Assembly (NCBI GenBank): GCA_947039455.1
Contig: CAMQZB010000005.1
Span: 1-64,000, forward strand
DNA from: an uncultured Clostridia bacterium
GTDB taxonomy: Bacteria; Bacillota; Clostridia; Christensenellales; CAMQZB01
Direction: 5' to 3'
Length of the DNA stretch: 64,000 nt
Part shown: positions 16,969 to 26,420 of the stretch, in pieces
How the letters are laid out: each line of letters begins with the position of its first letter
How positions within the stretch are numbered: the first letter of the stretch is position 1
Notes under the pieces: generated by a model
Database searches by the model: none
Seen by the model: the letters and a program-made list of their open reading frames with translations, nothing else
What the model was told of the DNA's origin: nothing
Translations under genes and position numbers: made by a program

Positions 16969-17664
16969 ATGAGTATTCAAGTTAAAGAAATTATGGCAAT
17001 GGTTGACCACACTAATTTAAATCAAGGCGCTTTAGTTAGCGATATTGAAAAATTGTGTAGTGAAGCTATTGAAAACGGTTTTTGCTCAGTTTGCGTACAC
17101 CCTTCAAACGTTGCTTTATCAGCAAAATTGCTAAAAGGTTCTAACGTAAAAGTTTGTACAGTTGTAGGATTTCCTTTAGGCGAAAATCAACCTGAACTAA
17201 AAGCGTTAGAAGCTAAAATGGCATTTGAAGCTGGTGCAACTGAAATTGATATGGTAATTTCAAATTCTATGGTAAAACGTTGCGATTATACTGGCCTACT
17301 TAATGATGTAAACGGAGTGCAAGCTTCTTGCCCATCATGTGTACACAAAGTTATTATCGAAACTTGTTTGCTAACACAAGATGAAATTGCAAAGGTTTCA
17401 GAAGTTTTAGCAACTTCAAACTGTGATTTTGTAAAAACATCAACAGGTTTCAGAGGCGACGGTGCAACTGTTGCTAATGTAGCACTTATTAAAAGTGTTG
17501 TTGGTGATAGAAAACTTATCAAAGCGGCAGGCGGAATTGGCGGAGCTAATGATGCAATCGCTATGATTGAAGCAGGTGCGTCAAGACTTGGTACTAGCAA
17601 AGGAAAATTAATTGCTGACCAACTTCAAGGTGCAACTGTAGACAACAATAATCAAGGATATTAA
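16969..17664 (+). CDS. deoC: Deoxyribose-phosphate aldolase
   Basis: It cleaves 2-deoxyribose 5-phosphate to glyceraldehyde 3-phosphate and acetaldehyde in deoxynucleoside salvage. The 231 residues form the DeoC TIM barrel. The DHTNL start, VGFPLG, the Schiff-base lysine in FVKTSTGF and the second active lysine in KAAGGI are all present. It starts 18 bp after rsfS and runs into tsaE. Another deoxynucleoside salvage gene, deoD, lies separately at 33 kb. Confidence 0.96.
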   Translation: MSIQVKEIMAMVDHTNLNQGALVSDIEKLCSEAIENGFCSVCVHPSNVALSAKLLKGSNVKVCTVVGFPLGENQPELKALEAKMAFEAGATEIDMVISNSMVKRCDYTGLLNDVNGVQASCPSCVHKVIIETCLLTQDEIAKVSEVLATSNCDFVKTSTGFRGDGATVANVALIKSVVGDRKLIKAAGGIGGANDAIAMIEAGASRLGTSKGKLIADQLQGATVDNNNQGY

Positions 17665-17676
17665 AATAAACTAGCT

Positions 17677-18117
17677 ATGGAAAAAAATATTACAAAACAA
17701 TTCACCACAAAAAATCAAGATGAAACTTACAATTTCGGTTTAGAGTTTGGAAAAACTCTTGTGGGTGGTGAAACAATTTTGATGTACGGCGAAGCAGGCG
17801 CTGGGAAAACAGTATTCACTAAAGGTGTTGCAGTTTCTCTTGGGGTAAAAGAGCGAGTTACTAGCCCAACTTTTGCATTGAAAAACCAATATGATGGCGA
17901 AAAATTTACTCTTCATCATTTAGATATGTATCGTATCGAAGATGAGGACGAGGCTTATGAATCAGGTGCGTTAGAAGGTATTTCAGAAAGTGGCAGTGTT
18001 ACGATTTTAGAGTGGGCGGAAAATGTGGAGAACTTCTTCAACTTCCCTCATATTAATATCCGCATTGAATACTTATCCGCAAATGATAGGCAAATAACTG
18101 TTGAAAATATTGGCTAG
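17677..18117 (+). CDS. tsaE: tRNA t6A biosynthesis ATPase TsaE
   Basis: A 146-residue P-loop protein that works with TsaB and TsaD to place threonylcarbamoyl on A37 of ANN-decoding tRNAs. Key motifs are Walker A GEAGAGKTVF (about residues 39-48), the SPTFALKN switch, HHLDMYRIED and a late LEWAENV. It begins 13 bp after deoC and is followed by tsaB and rimI in the standard order; tsaD is not in the window. Confidence 0.95.
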   Translation: MEKNITKQFTTKNQDETYNFGLEFGKTLVGGETILMYGEAGAGKTVFTKGVAVSLGVKERVTSPTFALKNQYDGEKFTLHHLDMYRIEDEDEAYESGALEGISESGSVTILEWAENVENFFNFPHINIRIEYLSANDRQITVENIG

Positions 18118-18132
18118 ATAGGATTGAAAAAA

Positions 18133-18780
18133 ATGAAAAAAGATATTATATTAGCGATAGATACTACCTGTGAAGAGCTTTTCTTGTCACTAGTTATTAA
18201 CGGTGCAGAAACTAGAGTTCACATCACCGACTGTAATTCTAAACATTCGCTGTTGCTTTTACCTGAGATTGATAAGCTGTTAAAAAACCAAAATGTGACT
18301 ATTAACGATGTGAATATATTCGCATTGTCAGCAGGTCCAGGTTCCTTTACTGGAATTAGAATTGGTGTGTCAACAGTGAAAGGTTTCATATTTGGAAACA
18401 ACAAACAAGTAATTTTAGTAAACTCTTTGGAGGCTAATGCATATACTCAATTAAAAGAGGGGCAAATAGTGCTTTCTTTGATTGACGCAAAGCGTGATAA
18501 CTGCTATGTGGGTGTTTATACACTTGATAAGGGCAACATCAAAGAGGTGTTTGCAGGGTTTTCTAATAAGGAAAAATTGCAAGAACTTGTATGTGAAAAA
18601 ACTATTTTGTCTTCACCTTATAACAATAATTTTAACGTGGCTGTCAATGAAAATTACTATGATAGCTTTATGAAATTAGTACTTGACAGGGCGGAGAAAA
18701 ACCAGTTTTCAACTGAAACCTTTGCGCCACTTTATTTAAAGAAAAGTCAAGCAGAGGAAGAAGCTGATGGAGTTTCGTAA
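18133..18780 (+). CDS. tsaB: tRNA t6A biosynthesis protein TsaB
   Basis: TsaB is an ASKHA-fold scaffold partner of TsaD in t6A synthesis. The 215-residue protein opens with ILAIDTTCEELFLSL and contains SLLLLPEIDKLL and the hallmark SAGPGSFTGIRIGVSTVKGF. The ATG at 18133 is chosen because AGGA ends 9 nt upstream; a TTG at 18124 is less likely. Its end overlaps rimI by 14 bp. Confidence 0.94.
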   Translation: MKKDIILAIDTTCEELFLSLVINGAETRVHITDCNSKHSLLLLPEIDKLLKNQNVTINDVNIFALSAGPGSFTGIRIGVSTVKGFIFGNNKQVILVNSLEANAYTQLKEGQIVLSLIDAKRDNCYVGVYTLDKGNIKEVFAGFSNKEKLQELVCEKTILSSPYNNNFNVAVNENYYDSFMKLVLDRAEKNQFSTETFAPLYLKKSQAEEEADGVS

Positions 18781-19201
18781 ATGGAGCGAAAGTGATCGAT
18801 TAGAATTATTTCAGCTAGAAAAGGATATTTTTAGCGATAGTTGGTCATTATATGCTATAGATGAATCAATGGGATGTCCAGCATTTGTGGGTTATTCACT
18901 TATAGATAATGGAGAAATTATTGGTTATTACGGCTTTTACGCAATTATGCCTGAAGGTCACATTGCAAACATTGCGGTAGTTGAAAAATACCGTGGGAAA
19001 AATCTTGGTTTTGCTCTTTTATCTCATTTAATTCAAATGGGTGATGAGCGTGAAATCACTGATTATACCCTTGAAGTGCGTGCGGGAAATGTTCCTGCAT
19101 TGAATTTATACAAAAGGCTGGGTTTCCAGCAAGAAGGACTAAGGAAAAAATATTATGGCGACGGGGAAGACGCTGTCATAATGTGGAGAAGAAAAAAATA
19201 A
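18767..19201 (+). CDS. rimI: Ribosomal-protein-alanine N-acetyltransferase-like GNAT (RimI)
   Basis: The 144-residue GNAT acetyltransferase has the acetyl-CoA loop VVEKYRGKNLGFALLSHL and the C-terminal LEVRAGNVPALNLYKRLGF typical of RimI, which acetylates the N-terminus of S18. It overlaps tsaB and follows the tsaE-tsaB-rimI order common to Firmicutes. The natural substrate here is inferred from that context. Confidence 0.92.
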   Translation: MEFRKWSESDRLELFQLEKDIFSDSWSLYAIDESMGCPAFVGYSLIDNGEIIGYYGFYAIMPEGHIANIAVVEKYRGKNLGFALLSHLIQMGDEREITDYTLEVRAGNVPALNLYKRLGFQQEGLRKKYYGDGEDAVIMWRRKK

Positions 19202-19229
19202 TATTAATCTTTTTCAACACGGAGTCAAT

Positions 19230-19964
19230 TTGTATATTTACTATAAAGGAATAAAACAGCATTTTAAAGTAGTTGGCGAGGGTTCTCCTGTGCTATTTTT
19301 ACACGGTTGGGGCGGTTGTATTGACTCCTTCAAACCAATTTATAATGCAGTTGCAAAAACGCATAAATGTATTCTAGTGGATTTTATCGGCTTTGGTGAA
19401 AGTGGGATTGCAAACGTTCCATACAATCTTGACGATTACGTGTCTTGCGTTGTTCAGGTTTTGGAATTTTTGAAAATTTCAGAAGTAGACATTGTTTCAC
19501 ACTCTTTTGGTGGCAGGGTTTCATTGAAACTTATGGCGGAAAACAAAGAACTTGTGCGTAAAGCAATTCTTGTTGCTCCAGCTGGCATAAAACCAAAACG
19601 TGGAATTAATTACTACGGAAAGGTAGCAAAATATAAGTGCCAAAAACTTTTACACAAACTGCACCTTATTAAAGGAAGCTTTTTGGAAAGTTCAGGTTCT
19701 AACGATTATCGTGAATTAAACGATGTTGCAAAAGCTACTTTCATTAATATTGTAAACGAAAATTTAGTGGGAATTTTACCGCAAATCACAAGCGAAGTTT
19801 TGCTTATTTACGGAGAGGGCGACACAGCTGTGCCCCTTGAAATGATAGAAAAATTGAAGCAAGGTATTGTGGGAAGTGAATATATTACTTTAAAGGGCGG
19901 TCACTTTTGCTATTTAGTGGAAATGGCGACTTTTGTTAAAGTAATTCAGTCTTTTTTTAAATAA
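19230..19964 (+). CDS. Alpha/beta hydrolase
   Basis: A 244-residue serine hydrolase: oxyanion loop LHGWGG (about residues 24-29), nucleophile elbow SHSFGG, acid in YGEGDTAVP, and histidine in GGHFCYL. The start is TTG at 19230, with GGAG 5 nt upstream and no better ATG. It sits 12 bp before the membrane-anchored MurF-like gene and a Ddl gene, so a role in cell-wall or lipid-linked metabolism is possible but unproven. No signal peptide is seen. Confidence 0.85.
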   Translation: MYIYYKGIKQHFKVVGEGSPVLFLHGWGGCIDSFKPIYNAVAKTHKCILVDFIGFGESGIANVPYNLDDYVSCVVQVLEFLKISEVDIVSHSFGGRVSLKLMAENKELVRKAILVAPAGIKPKRGINYYGKVAKYKCQKLLHKLHLIKGSFLESSGSNDYRELNDVAKATFINIVNENLVGILPQITSEVLLIYGEGDTAVPLEMIEKLKQGIVGSEYITLKGGHFCYLVEMATFVKVIQSFFK

Positions 19965-19976
19965 GGAAGGAGCACA

Positions 19977-21644
19977 ATGTTTTTAACAACAATGATTTCT
20001 AATAATTGGATTATTTCTCTATGCGTAATGGTGATTACATCAGTGCTTATTGCAGGCATCGCAGTGGATAGTTCATATGCTTTCATTAAAGCATTTCAAC
20101 AACGTGGCTACAGTCGTAGCTCATATTTAGACTGGGTTTACAAAGACTGTGGAAAATATACTGTTAGAGAAGCGCACGTTTCACTGTTTAGTATTTTTTC
20201 ATACGTACTATTTGTCACTCTGTTTGGGATTTTCAGCTACTCATTGATTGCCTACTTAGGGTTGGTTTTCATAGCAGGGTTTAATATACTTTTTCATCAT
20301 TCACAAGTGGAAGTTGAAAGACAAAAATTAGACTATACATCAAGAATAAAACGACTACATATTGCCTTGTTCGTAATTATGATAATAATGTGTTTCGGAT
20401 TAATTACTCTTATGGATTACTTAATTTTCGCAAAAGAAATAACATTTTTCAGATTTTTTGGGTACTCTGTTCTTGGTCTTATTCCTATAATTATGCCAGT
20501 AATGGTTGCTTTAGCGGATATAATTGTTCAACCAATTGAAAACGGCAGACGTAAGTATTACAAAAGAATTGCAAAAGAGAAATTAGAGAAAAACAAAGAA
20601 TTAATTACTATTGGAATTACTGGAAGTTTCGGAAAAACTAGTGTGAAAAATATTTTAGCAACAATTTTGCTAGAAAAATATACTGTGCTAGCGTCACCGA
20701 AATCATACAATACGCCAATGGGAATTTCTAAAACTATTTTGGAAGATTACGATAATCAACAAGTATTTATTGCTGAAATGGGCGCTCGTCACAAAGGGGA
20801 TATAAGAGAACTTGCGGAATTTATTCCATGCGACATTGGTGTGATTACTTCAGTTTCTCCACAACATTTGGAAGCGTTCAAGACTTTAGATAATATTTTA
20901 GATACTAAATTTGAGATTGCAGAGAACTTGAAAAAAGACGGTGTAATGTTTTACAGCGGAGATAATGAGGGTTCAAAAAAACTTTATGAACGAAATCAAG
21001 GTGATAAGCATATCATTAGTATAGCCCCTGATAATTCGGGAATAATTAGTGCTAGTAACATTGAAATTAGCGAGAGCGGAAGTACATTCACTTTAACTAT
21101 TAATGGTGAATCTAAAGAAGTTTCAACAGTTTTACTTGGAAAGCACAATATTTCTAACATCATGCTAGCTGTTTTGGTTGCGGATTCGCTTTCATTAAAT
21201 ATAGAACAAATCGCAAATGGAATAGGGAAAATTTCTCCAATTCCTCACAGATTGCAAATACTAAAAGGCGCTGACGGAGTAACAGTTATTGACGATAGTT
21301 ACAATGCAAACCCTCATGGTGTTCAAGCGGGCTGTGAAATTTTGAAAATGTTCAAAACGAAAAAAATAGTAATCACAAGCGGATTGGTTGAACTTGGTGA
21401 CTTGGAGCAAGAGGAAAACCGTAAACTTGGAGAGCTTTTGGCGGAATCTACCGATGAAGTGATTTTGATCGGGAAAACTAGAGTAACGCCTATAGTAGAA
21501 GGGTTAATCACAGCCAATTTCAAAGAAGAGCATATTCACATTGTGGATAGTCTTGACAATGGAATGACTATTCTATCTCAAATTATTCAAAAAGGCACTA
21601 CGGTGTTGTTCTTGAACGATTTGCCTGATAGTTATCTTACATAA
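19977..21644 (+). CDS. MurF-like Mur ligase with N-terminal membrane domain
   Basis: The ligase part (about residues 205-555) fits UDP-MurNAc-tripeptide:D-Ala-D-Ala ligase. It has ATP loop GITGSFGKTSVKN, YNTPMGIS, EMGARHKGDI, TSVSPQHLE, HNISN and DDSYNANPHG. Unlike classical MurF (about 450 residues), it is preceded by roughly 190 residues with about five membrane segments (near 12-30, 63-82, 85-104, 124-148 and 155-178). That would tether it to the inner membrane. A Ddl gene follows, so the pair could make and attach the dipeptide. AAGGAGCACA precedes the ATG. Whether this is the cell's only MurF cannot be judged here. Confidence 0.85.
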   Translation: MFLTTMISNNWIISLCVMVITSVLIAGIAVDSSYAFIKAFQQRGYSRSSYLDWVYKDCGKYTVREAHVSLFSIFSYVLFVTLFGIFSYSLIAYLGLVFIAGFNILFHHSQVEVERQKLDYTSRIKRLHIALFVIMIIMCFGLITLMDYLIFAKEITFFRFFGYSVLGLIPIIMPVMVALADIIVQPIENGRRKYYKRIAKEKLEKNKELITIGITGSFGKTSVKNILATILLEKYTVLASPKSYNTPMGISKTILEDYDNQQVFIAEMGARHKGDIRELAEFIPCDIGVITSVSPQHLEAFKTLDNILDTKFEIAENLKKDGVMFYSGDNEGSKKLYERNQGDKHIISIAPDNSGIISASNIEISESGSTFTLTINGESKEVSTVLLGKHNISNIMLAVLVADSLSLNIEQIANGIGKISPIPHRLQILKGADGVTVIDDSYNANPHGVQAGCEILKMFKTKKIVITSGLVELGDLEQEENRKLGELLAESTDEVILIGKTRVTPIVEGLITANFKEEHIHIVDSLDNGMTILSQIIQKGTTVLFLNDLPDSYLT

Positions 21645-21687
21645 TGACAAAAAATACGTGGATTAGTTTTTAATATAAGGAAACAAT

Positions 21688-22788
21688 TTGAAAAAAAATG
21701 TATTTGTAGCTTTCGGTGGAAAATCACCAGAGCGAGATGTGTCTGTTATTACAGGTATTCAGTCGATACGTGCTATCGACAAAGATAAATATAACGTTTA
21801 CCCATTATACATCGATAAAACTGGAAAGATGTACGTGGATAAACATCTGACAAAAATTGAAAACATCAAAAATTTCAACAGCAAGAAATGTAAAGAAAGT
21901 TACTTTGTTTTAGGTGACAATCACGTTCATGTAAATGGAATTGTAAAAACGAAAATTCAAGTTGATTGTGTTTTGATGTGTTTCCACGGAAGCCAATATG
22001 AAGGCGGAAGTTTCCAAGGCGTTTTAGATTTGTGTAGTATTCCATACACATCATCAGACGTTTTAGGAAGTAGTGTGGGAATGAATAAGGCAATGCAAAA
22101 ACAAATTGCTATGAGTGTGAATGTGCCTATTGTGCCATTTGAACTTGTACGAAAATCAAGCCGTGAAGATTTGAAAAAACTCTTTACCCTTTCGGATTTG
22201 TTAATTGTTAAACCTAACGACCTTGGAAGTTCCATTGGAATTTCGTCTTGCGCTTCTGAAAAAGAAGTGGTTGACGCTCTTGGTCTTGTGTTTACATATT
22301 CAAACGAAGCGATTGTTGAAAAACATTTGCAGGAGTTCTATGAACTTAACATTGCTGTCTTTTTATTTGAAAATGAGCTGATACTGTCAAGTATCGAGAA
22401 ACCAATTAAAATGAATGAATTTCTTACTTTTGAAGACAAATATATGTCTAGTAGTAAATTCGGTTCGAAAAATGTTGGTATGAAAAACCTATCAAGGCAA
22501 CTTCCCGCTGAGATTGATAGTGAAACAGAAGAAAAAGTAAAGGTGTATGCCTCTAAGATGTACCAAGCACTGGGTTTGAATTCAGTTTGCAGGTTTGATT
22601 TTTTAGTTGAGAATGGAGAAATCTACTTCAATGAAGTGAATACAATTCCAGGGTCACTAGCTTTTTATTTGTTTGAGAATCAGGGGATAAATTTTCCAAC
22701 GCTACTTGATATGATGATCAACGAAGCGCAAAGGGGAATGACAGAGCGAAACAGAATAATTAGAAATATTAACACCAAAGTGTTTTAA
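21688..22788 (+). CDS. ddl: D-alanine--D-alanine ligase family ATP-grasp protein
   Basis: It joins two D-alanines for peptidoglycan. The 366 residues contain AFGGKSPERDVSVITG near the start, HGSQYEGGSFQG, the ATP-grasp KPNDLGSSIGIS and the metal site NEVNTIPGSLAFYLFE. The only start in frame with a ribosome site is TTG at 21688, behind AAGGAAAC. It is 43 bp downstream of the MurF-like gene, supplying its presumed substrate. A D-Ala-D-X specificity cannot be ruled out by eye. Confidence 0.88.
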   Translation: MKKNVFVAFGGKSPERDVSVITGIQSIRAIDKDKYNVYPLYIDKTGKMYVDKHLTKIENIKNFNSKKCKESYFVLGDNHVHVNGIVKTKIQVDCVLMCFHGSQYEGGSFQGVLDLCSIPYTSSDVLGSSVGMNKAMQKQIAMSVNVPIVPFELVRKSSREDLKKLFTLSDLLIVKPNDLGSSIGISSCASEKEVVDALGLVFTYSNEAIVEKHLQEFYELNIAVFLFENELILSSIEKPIKMNEFLTFEDKYMSSSKFGSKNVGMKNLSRQLPAEIDSETEEKVKVYASKMYQALGLNSVCRFDFLVENGEIYFNEVNTIPGSLAFYLFENQGINFPTLLDMMINEAQRGMTERNRIIRNINTKVF

Positions 22789-22804
22789 TATTAAATGAGG
22801 TTTT

Positions 22805-24463
22805 ATGAAAAATAATTTGAAGCTTCACTTCCTCGGCGGTGTCGAGGAAGTAGGCAAAAATTGTCTTGCTATCGAGTATGGCGAAGAGATAATTGTAGTA
22901 GACATGGGATTAACTTTCCCTAACGAAGAAATGCCAGGTATTGACGTAGTTATCCCAGATACTACTTTTTTACGTAATAACAAAGATAAAATTAAGGGTG
23001 TATTTATTACCCACGGACATGAGGATCATATCGGAGGATTACCGTTCTTCTTGCGTGATGTAAGAGTTCCAGTTTATGGGACAAGATTGACTCTTATGCT
23101 TCTTGAAAATAAATTAGTTGAAAGACGCATCAAAGCGAATTTGAAACTAGTTAGACCAGGTTCTATCATTAGACTTGGTTCGTTTTCAGTTGAATTTATC
23201 CATGTAAATCACTCAATCGAGGGTGCAGTTGCTATGGCAATCACTACTCCTGAAGGTGTTTTATTCCACACAGGCGATTTTAAAATTGATTATACGCCAG
23301 TTGGTGGAGAAATGACTGATTTGAAACGTATTGCTGAAATCGGCAAAAAAGGCGTTTTACTACTTATGGCTGAGAGTACGAATATCGAAACTCCAGGCTA
23401 TACTATGAGTGAAAAAACTGTTGGACAATCTTTAGATCTTATTTTCCGTGATAACATGAAAAAGAGATTGATCGTTGCAACTTTCGCATCAAATATTCAC
23501 AGGTTACAACAAATTGTTGAGCTTGCTGAAAAGTATAAAAGAAAGGTTGCTTTCTCTGGTCGTAGTATGATTAACGTTGCTGCAGCTGCTATGAAAATAG
23601 GAGTTTTGAACGTTAAAGAATCTACACTTGTTGAGATTGACGGTATCAGAAATATCCCTGATAGAGAGCTTGTAATCGTATCTACTGGTTCACAAGGGGA
23701 GCCAATGAGTGCCCTTCGTAGAATGGGTGAGGGCGATTTTAATAAAGTACGTGTTGGAAACAACGATACTATTATTTTGTCAGCAACTCCAATCCCTGGA
23801 AACGAAAAAATGGTTTACCGTGTAATTAACAACTTGTACAAGCTTGGTGCTGATGTAATCTATTCAAGATTACGTGATATCCACGTTTCTGGACATGCTT
23901 GTCAAGAGGAATTGAAGATTATTCATTCTCTTGTAAAACCTAAATTCTTCATTCCAGTCCACGGTGAATACCGTCATTTGAAAAAACACAAAGACCTTGC
24001 AATGACTCTTGGAATGGATGCTAGAAATATTCTTATTCCTGAAAACGGTGATTCAATCGAAGTTGGAAAAGCTATCAAAAAAGTTGGAAGAATACAATCA
24101 GGAGCTATCCTTGTGGACGGCTTAGGATTCGACGAAGCTGACGGTCTACTAGTTAAAGACAGAAAACAACTTGCTGAAGACGGAATTCTTATTCTAGTTG
24201 CAACTATAAACGGTTTATCTGGTGAATTAATCGGTGATGTAGAGCTTATTCCTCGTGGAGTATCATTTGCTGGACAACCTGAAAAACTTCTTATTGAAAC
24301 AAGAAACAGCGTTACTCAATTATTAAGAACCGCTGATTTGAAATCATATGCAGCAAGAATGGAAACGAAAAATCAAATTAAACGTCAAGTGAGAAATCAA
24401 CTTCAACGTAAAATTAAGCAAAGCCCAATGATTATTCCTATAATCATGGAAATTGTTGACTAA
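22805..24463 (+). CDS. rnj: Ribonuclease J
   Basis: The 552-residue metallo-beta-lactamase/beta-CASP nuclease carries the zinc motif THGHEDHIGG (about residues 74-83), the third histidine in HVNHSIEG, HTGDFKID, and the beta-CASP motifs through STGSQGEP and PVHGEYRHL. RNase J has 5'-3' exonuclease and endonuclease activity in mRNA decay and rRNA maturation. The gene starts 16 bp after ddl. The C-terminal domain ends in a basic tail, as usual. Confidence 0.96.
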   Translation: MKNNLKLHFLGGVEEVGKNCLAIEYGEEIIVVDMGLTFPNEEMPGIDVVIPDTTFLRNNKDKIKGVFITHGHEDHIGGLPFFLRDVRVPVYGTRLTLMLLENKLVERRIKANLKLVRPGSIIRLGSFSVEFIHVNHSIEGAVAMAITTPEGVLFHTGDFKIDYTPVGGEMTDLKRIAEIGKKGVLLLMAESTNIETPGYTMSEKTVGQSLDLIFRDNMKKRLIVATFASNIHRLQQIVELAEKYKRKVAFSGRSMINVAAAAMKIGVLNVKESTLVEIDGIRNIPDRELVIVSTGSQGEPMSALRRMGEGDFNKVRVGNNDTIILSATPIPGNEKMVYRVINNLYKLGADVIYSRLRDIHVSGHACQEELKIIHSLVKPKFFIPVHGEYRHLKKHKDLAMTLGMDARNILIPENGDSIEVGKAIKKVGRIQSGAILVDGLGFDEADGLLVKDRKQLAEDGILILVATINGLSGELIGDVELIPRGVSFAGQPEKLLIETRNSVTQLLRTADLKSYAARMETKNQIKRQVRNQLQRKIKQSPMIIPIIMEIVD

Positions 24464-24495
24464 AGAAAACCATCAACGGAGATTTGTAGATTAAG

Positions 24496-25137
24496 ATGAA
24501 AACGGAAGATTATATTGTTAAATTAAATAAGATTAGCCCTTTTGAGGGTGAGTTTTTAGAAAGAATAAGAGAGGAAGCTCGAGCTGACGGAATACCTGTT
24601 ATGCTTCGAGAAACTTCTCAGTTTTTAGCAATGTTAATTAAGGCAAAAGCACCAAAGAATTTCTTGGAAATTGGTACTGCAGTTGGATACTCTGGAAGTA
24701 TTATGCTGAAGTTTGGTGATTCTGAGTCAAAATTAACTACCCTTGAGATTGAGGAAGATTCAATTGCTAGAGCAAAAGACAATTTTAAATCACAAAACTA
24801 TGAATATCGTGTGAGAATTTTCAGTGGCGACGCTTCTGAAATTATTCCTGTGATGTCAGGTAAGTTTGATTTTATTTTCCTTGATGGTCCAAAATCAAAA
24901 TACTATGAATACTATCCATACTTGAAAAAGATGTTGGTTAGTGGCGGTGTTTTAGTGGCGGACAACGTGCTTTTTCGTGATCTGATTTCAGGAGCGATAA
25001 AACCTCACCACAGAGTGCAAACTATTGTGAATAACATGAGAGAGTTTTTGGATAATCTTGTGGCTGATGAGGACTTTTTAACTACAATTTACAACATTGG
25101 TGACGGACTTTCCGTTAGTATTAAGATAAAAGGATAA
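24496..25137 (+). CDS. trmR: tRNA 5-hydroxyuridine methyltransferase TrmR-like O-methyltransferase
   Basis: The 213-residue class I SAM methyltransferase has FLEIGTAVGYSGSIML (SAM loop, about residues 55-70), LEIEEDS, and FIFLDGPKSKYYEYY. It is of the O-methyltransferase_3 type. In Bacillus TrmR (YrrM) converts ho5U34 of tRNA to mo5U and is encoded beside the U32-family TrhP that makes ho5U. The same pairing here, 7 bp apart, supports this role over a small-molecule methyltransferase. Confidence 0.85.
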   Translation: MKTEDYIVKLNKISPFEGEFLERIREEARADGIPVMLRETSQFLAMLIKAKAPKNFLEIGTAVGYSGSIMLKFGDSESKLTTLEIEEDSIARAKDNFKSQNYEYRVRIFSGDASEIIPVMSGKFDFIFLDGPKSKYYEYYPYLKKMLVSGGVLVADNVLFRDLISGAIKPHHRVQTIVNNMREFLDNLVADEDFLTTIYNIGDGLSVSIKIKG

Positions 25138-25144
25138 ATTATTT

Positions 25145-26356
25145 ATGATAGAATTATTAGCCCCAGGAGGGAATTTTCAAAAAGCTAAAACCGCTTTCCA
25201 CTTTGGTGCGGACGCTGTTTATGTTGGTGGAAAATCACTTTCCTTGCGTGCTTTTGCGGACAACTTTTCCACTTCCGAAATGGAAGAATTAGTTGAATTC
25301 GCTCACGGTTTAGGAAAGAAAGTTTATGTTACCATGAACATTTTCCCAAGAAACAATGACTTTGAAGAAATCAAAGAAGCATTGATATATTACGATAAAA
25401 TTAATGTAGACGCAGTTATAGTTTCCGATGCGGGAATTGTGGCACTTTGGAATGAACTTAAATTGACTATGGAACTACACTTATCAACTCAAGCTAACAC
25501 TTTGAACAAGTATTCAGCTAAATTTTGGGCGGATCAAGGTGTTTCAAGAGTAATTTTAGCACGTGAATTATCAATAAGCGAAATTAGAGAAATCAGAGGT
25601 TTCTTGCCTAAAGAAGTGGAACTAGAGATGTTCGTTCACGGTGCAATGTGTATTTCTTATAGCGGAAGATGTTTGCTTTCAAACTATCTAACAAAGAGAG
25701 ATTCAAACAACGGAGAGTGCGTTCAAGCATGCCGTTGGGACTTTAAACTTGTGGAAAAATCAAGAGAAAACGCCCCTATGGATATTGAAGAAGACAGCCG
25801 TGGTACTTATATCATGAACAGCAAAGATTTGAAATTGATAGAACATATTAAAGAAATAATCGACGCTGGCGTTTCTTCATTAAAAGTTGAAGGCAGAATG
25901 AAGTCGGAATATTACGTTGCTACAGTTATTAACGCTTATAGAAAAGCGGTTGATAGTGCTGAATCAGGCGAGGCGTTGTCACAAGAATACATTGACGACC
26001 TTGACAAAGCTGGTCACAGAGACTACACAACTTGCTACTTCCATGGCGAAAATGACGATACTCAAAACCATGACACAAGCAAACCCGATCAAACTTATAC
26101 TTTCATTGGCGACATTGTTGATTACAAAGATGGCTTTGCAACAGTAGTTATGAGAAACCGCTTTTTTAAAGGCGATACTCTTGAAATTCTTTCTTCTGGT
26201 AGTGCGTTTAACCAATCTTTCACTGTTACTGAAGTTTATAATGACAAAGACGTTCTTATTGACGATGTAAAAATCGTGAAACAAGTAGTGCGTGTTAAGT
26301 GCCCATTAGAAGTATTCCCCCACGATATCTTGCGTATTAAAAAAAGTACAAGGTAG
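25145..26356 (+). CDS. trhP: U32 family tRNA ho5U34 hydroxylation protein TrhP
   Basis: The 403-residue protein begins ELLAPGGNFQKAKTAFHFGADAVY and includes FVHGAMCISYSGRCLLSNY and ECVQACRW, whose cysteines can bind a cluster. SLKVEGRMKSEYYVA and a C-terminal beta barrel complete the family pattern. Historically called peptidase U32 or collagenase, members of this group are now linked to prephenate-dependent hydroxylation of wobble uridine. In Bacillus two genes (yrrN/yrrO) occur; here there is one. It is paired with trmR. Confidence 0.9.
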   Translation: MIELLAPGGNFQKAKTAFHFGADAVYVGGKSLSLRAFADNFSTSEMEELVEFAHGLGKKVYVTMNIFPRNNDFEEIKEALIYYDKINVDAVIVSDAGIVALWNELKLTMELHLSTQANTLNKYSAKFWADQGVSRVILARELSISEIREIRGFLPKEVELEMFVHGAMCISYSGRCLLSNYLTKRDSNNGECVQACRWDFKLVEKSRENAPMDIEEDSRGTYIMNSKDLKLIEHIKEIIDAGVSSLKVEGRMKSEYYVATVINAYRKAVDSAESGEALSQEYIDDLDKAGHRDYTTCYFHGENDDTQNHDTSKPDQTYTFIGDIVDYKDGFATVVMRNRFFKGDTLEILSSGSAFNQSFTVTEVYNDKDVLIDDVKIVKQVVRVKCPLEVFPHDILRIKKSTR

Positions 26357-26389
26357 CTTGCATAGGACAATTTATATATAGCATATTAG

Positions 26390-26419
26390 TATAGTACATC
26401 TTAATGGAGGTGTACTATA
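26390..26419 (+). promoter_or_regulatory. Inverted repeat enclosing the sigK ribosome-binding site
   Basis: TATAGTACA (26390-26398) and TGTACTATA (26411-26419) are perfect complements. The 12-nt loop holds most of the GGAGGT Shine-Dalgarno sequence, and the TTG start is 1 nt after the stem. It could be a translation-limiting hairpin or a protein operator. A possible sigma-E-like GCATATTAG lies just upstream at 26381. Confidence 0.6.
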
Positions 26420-26420
26420 T

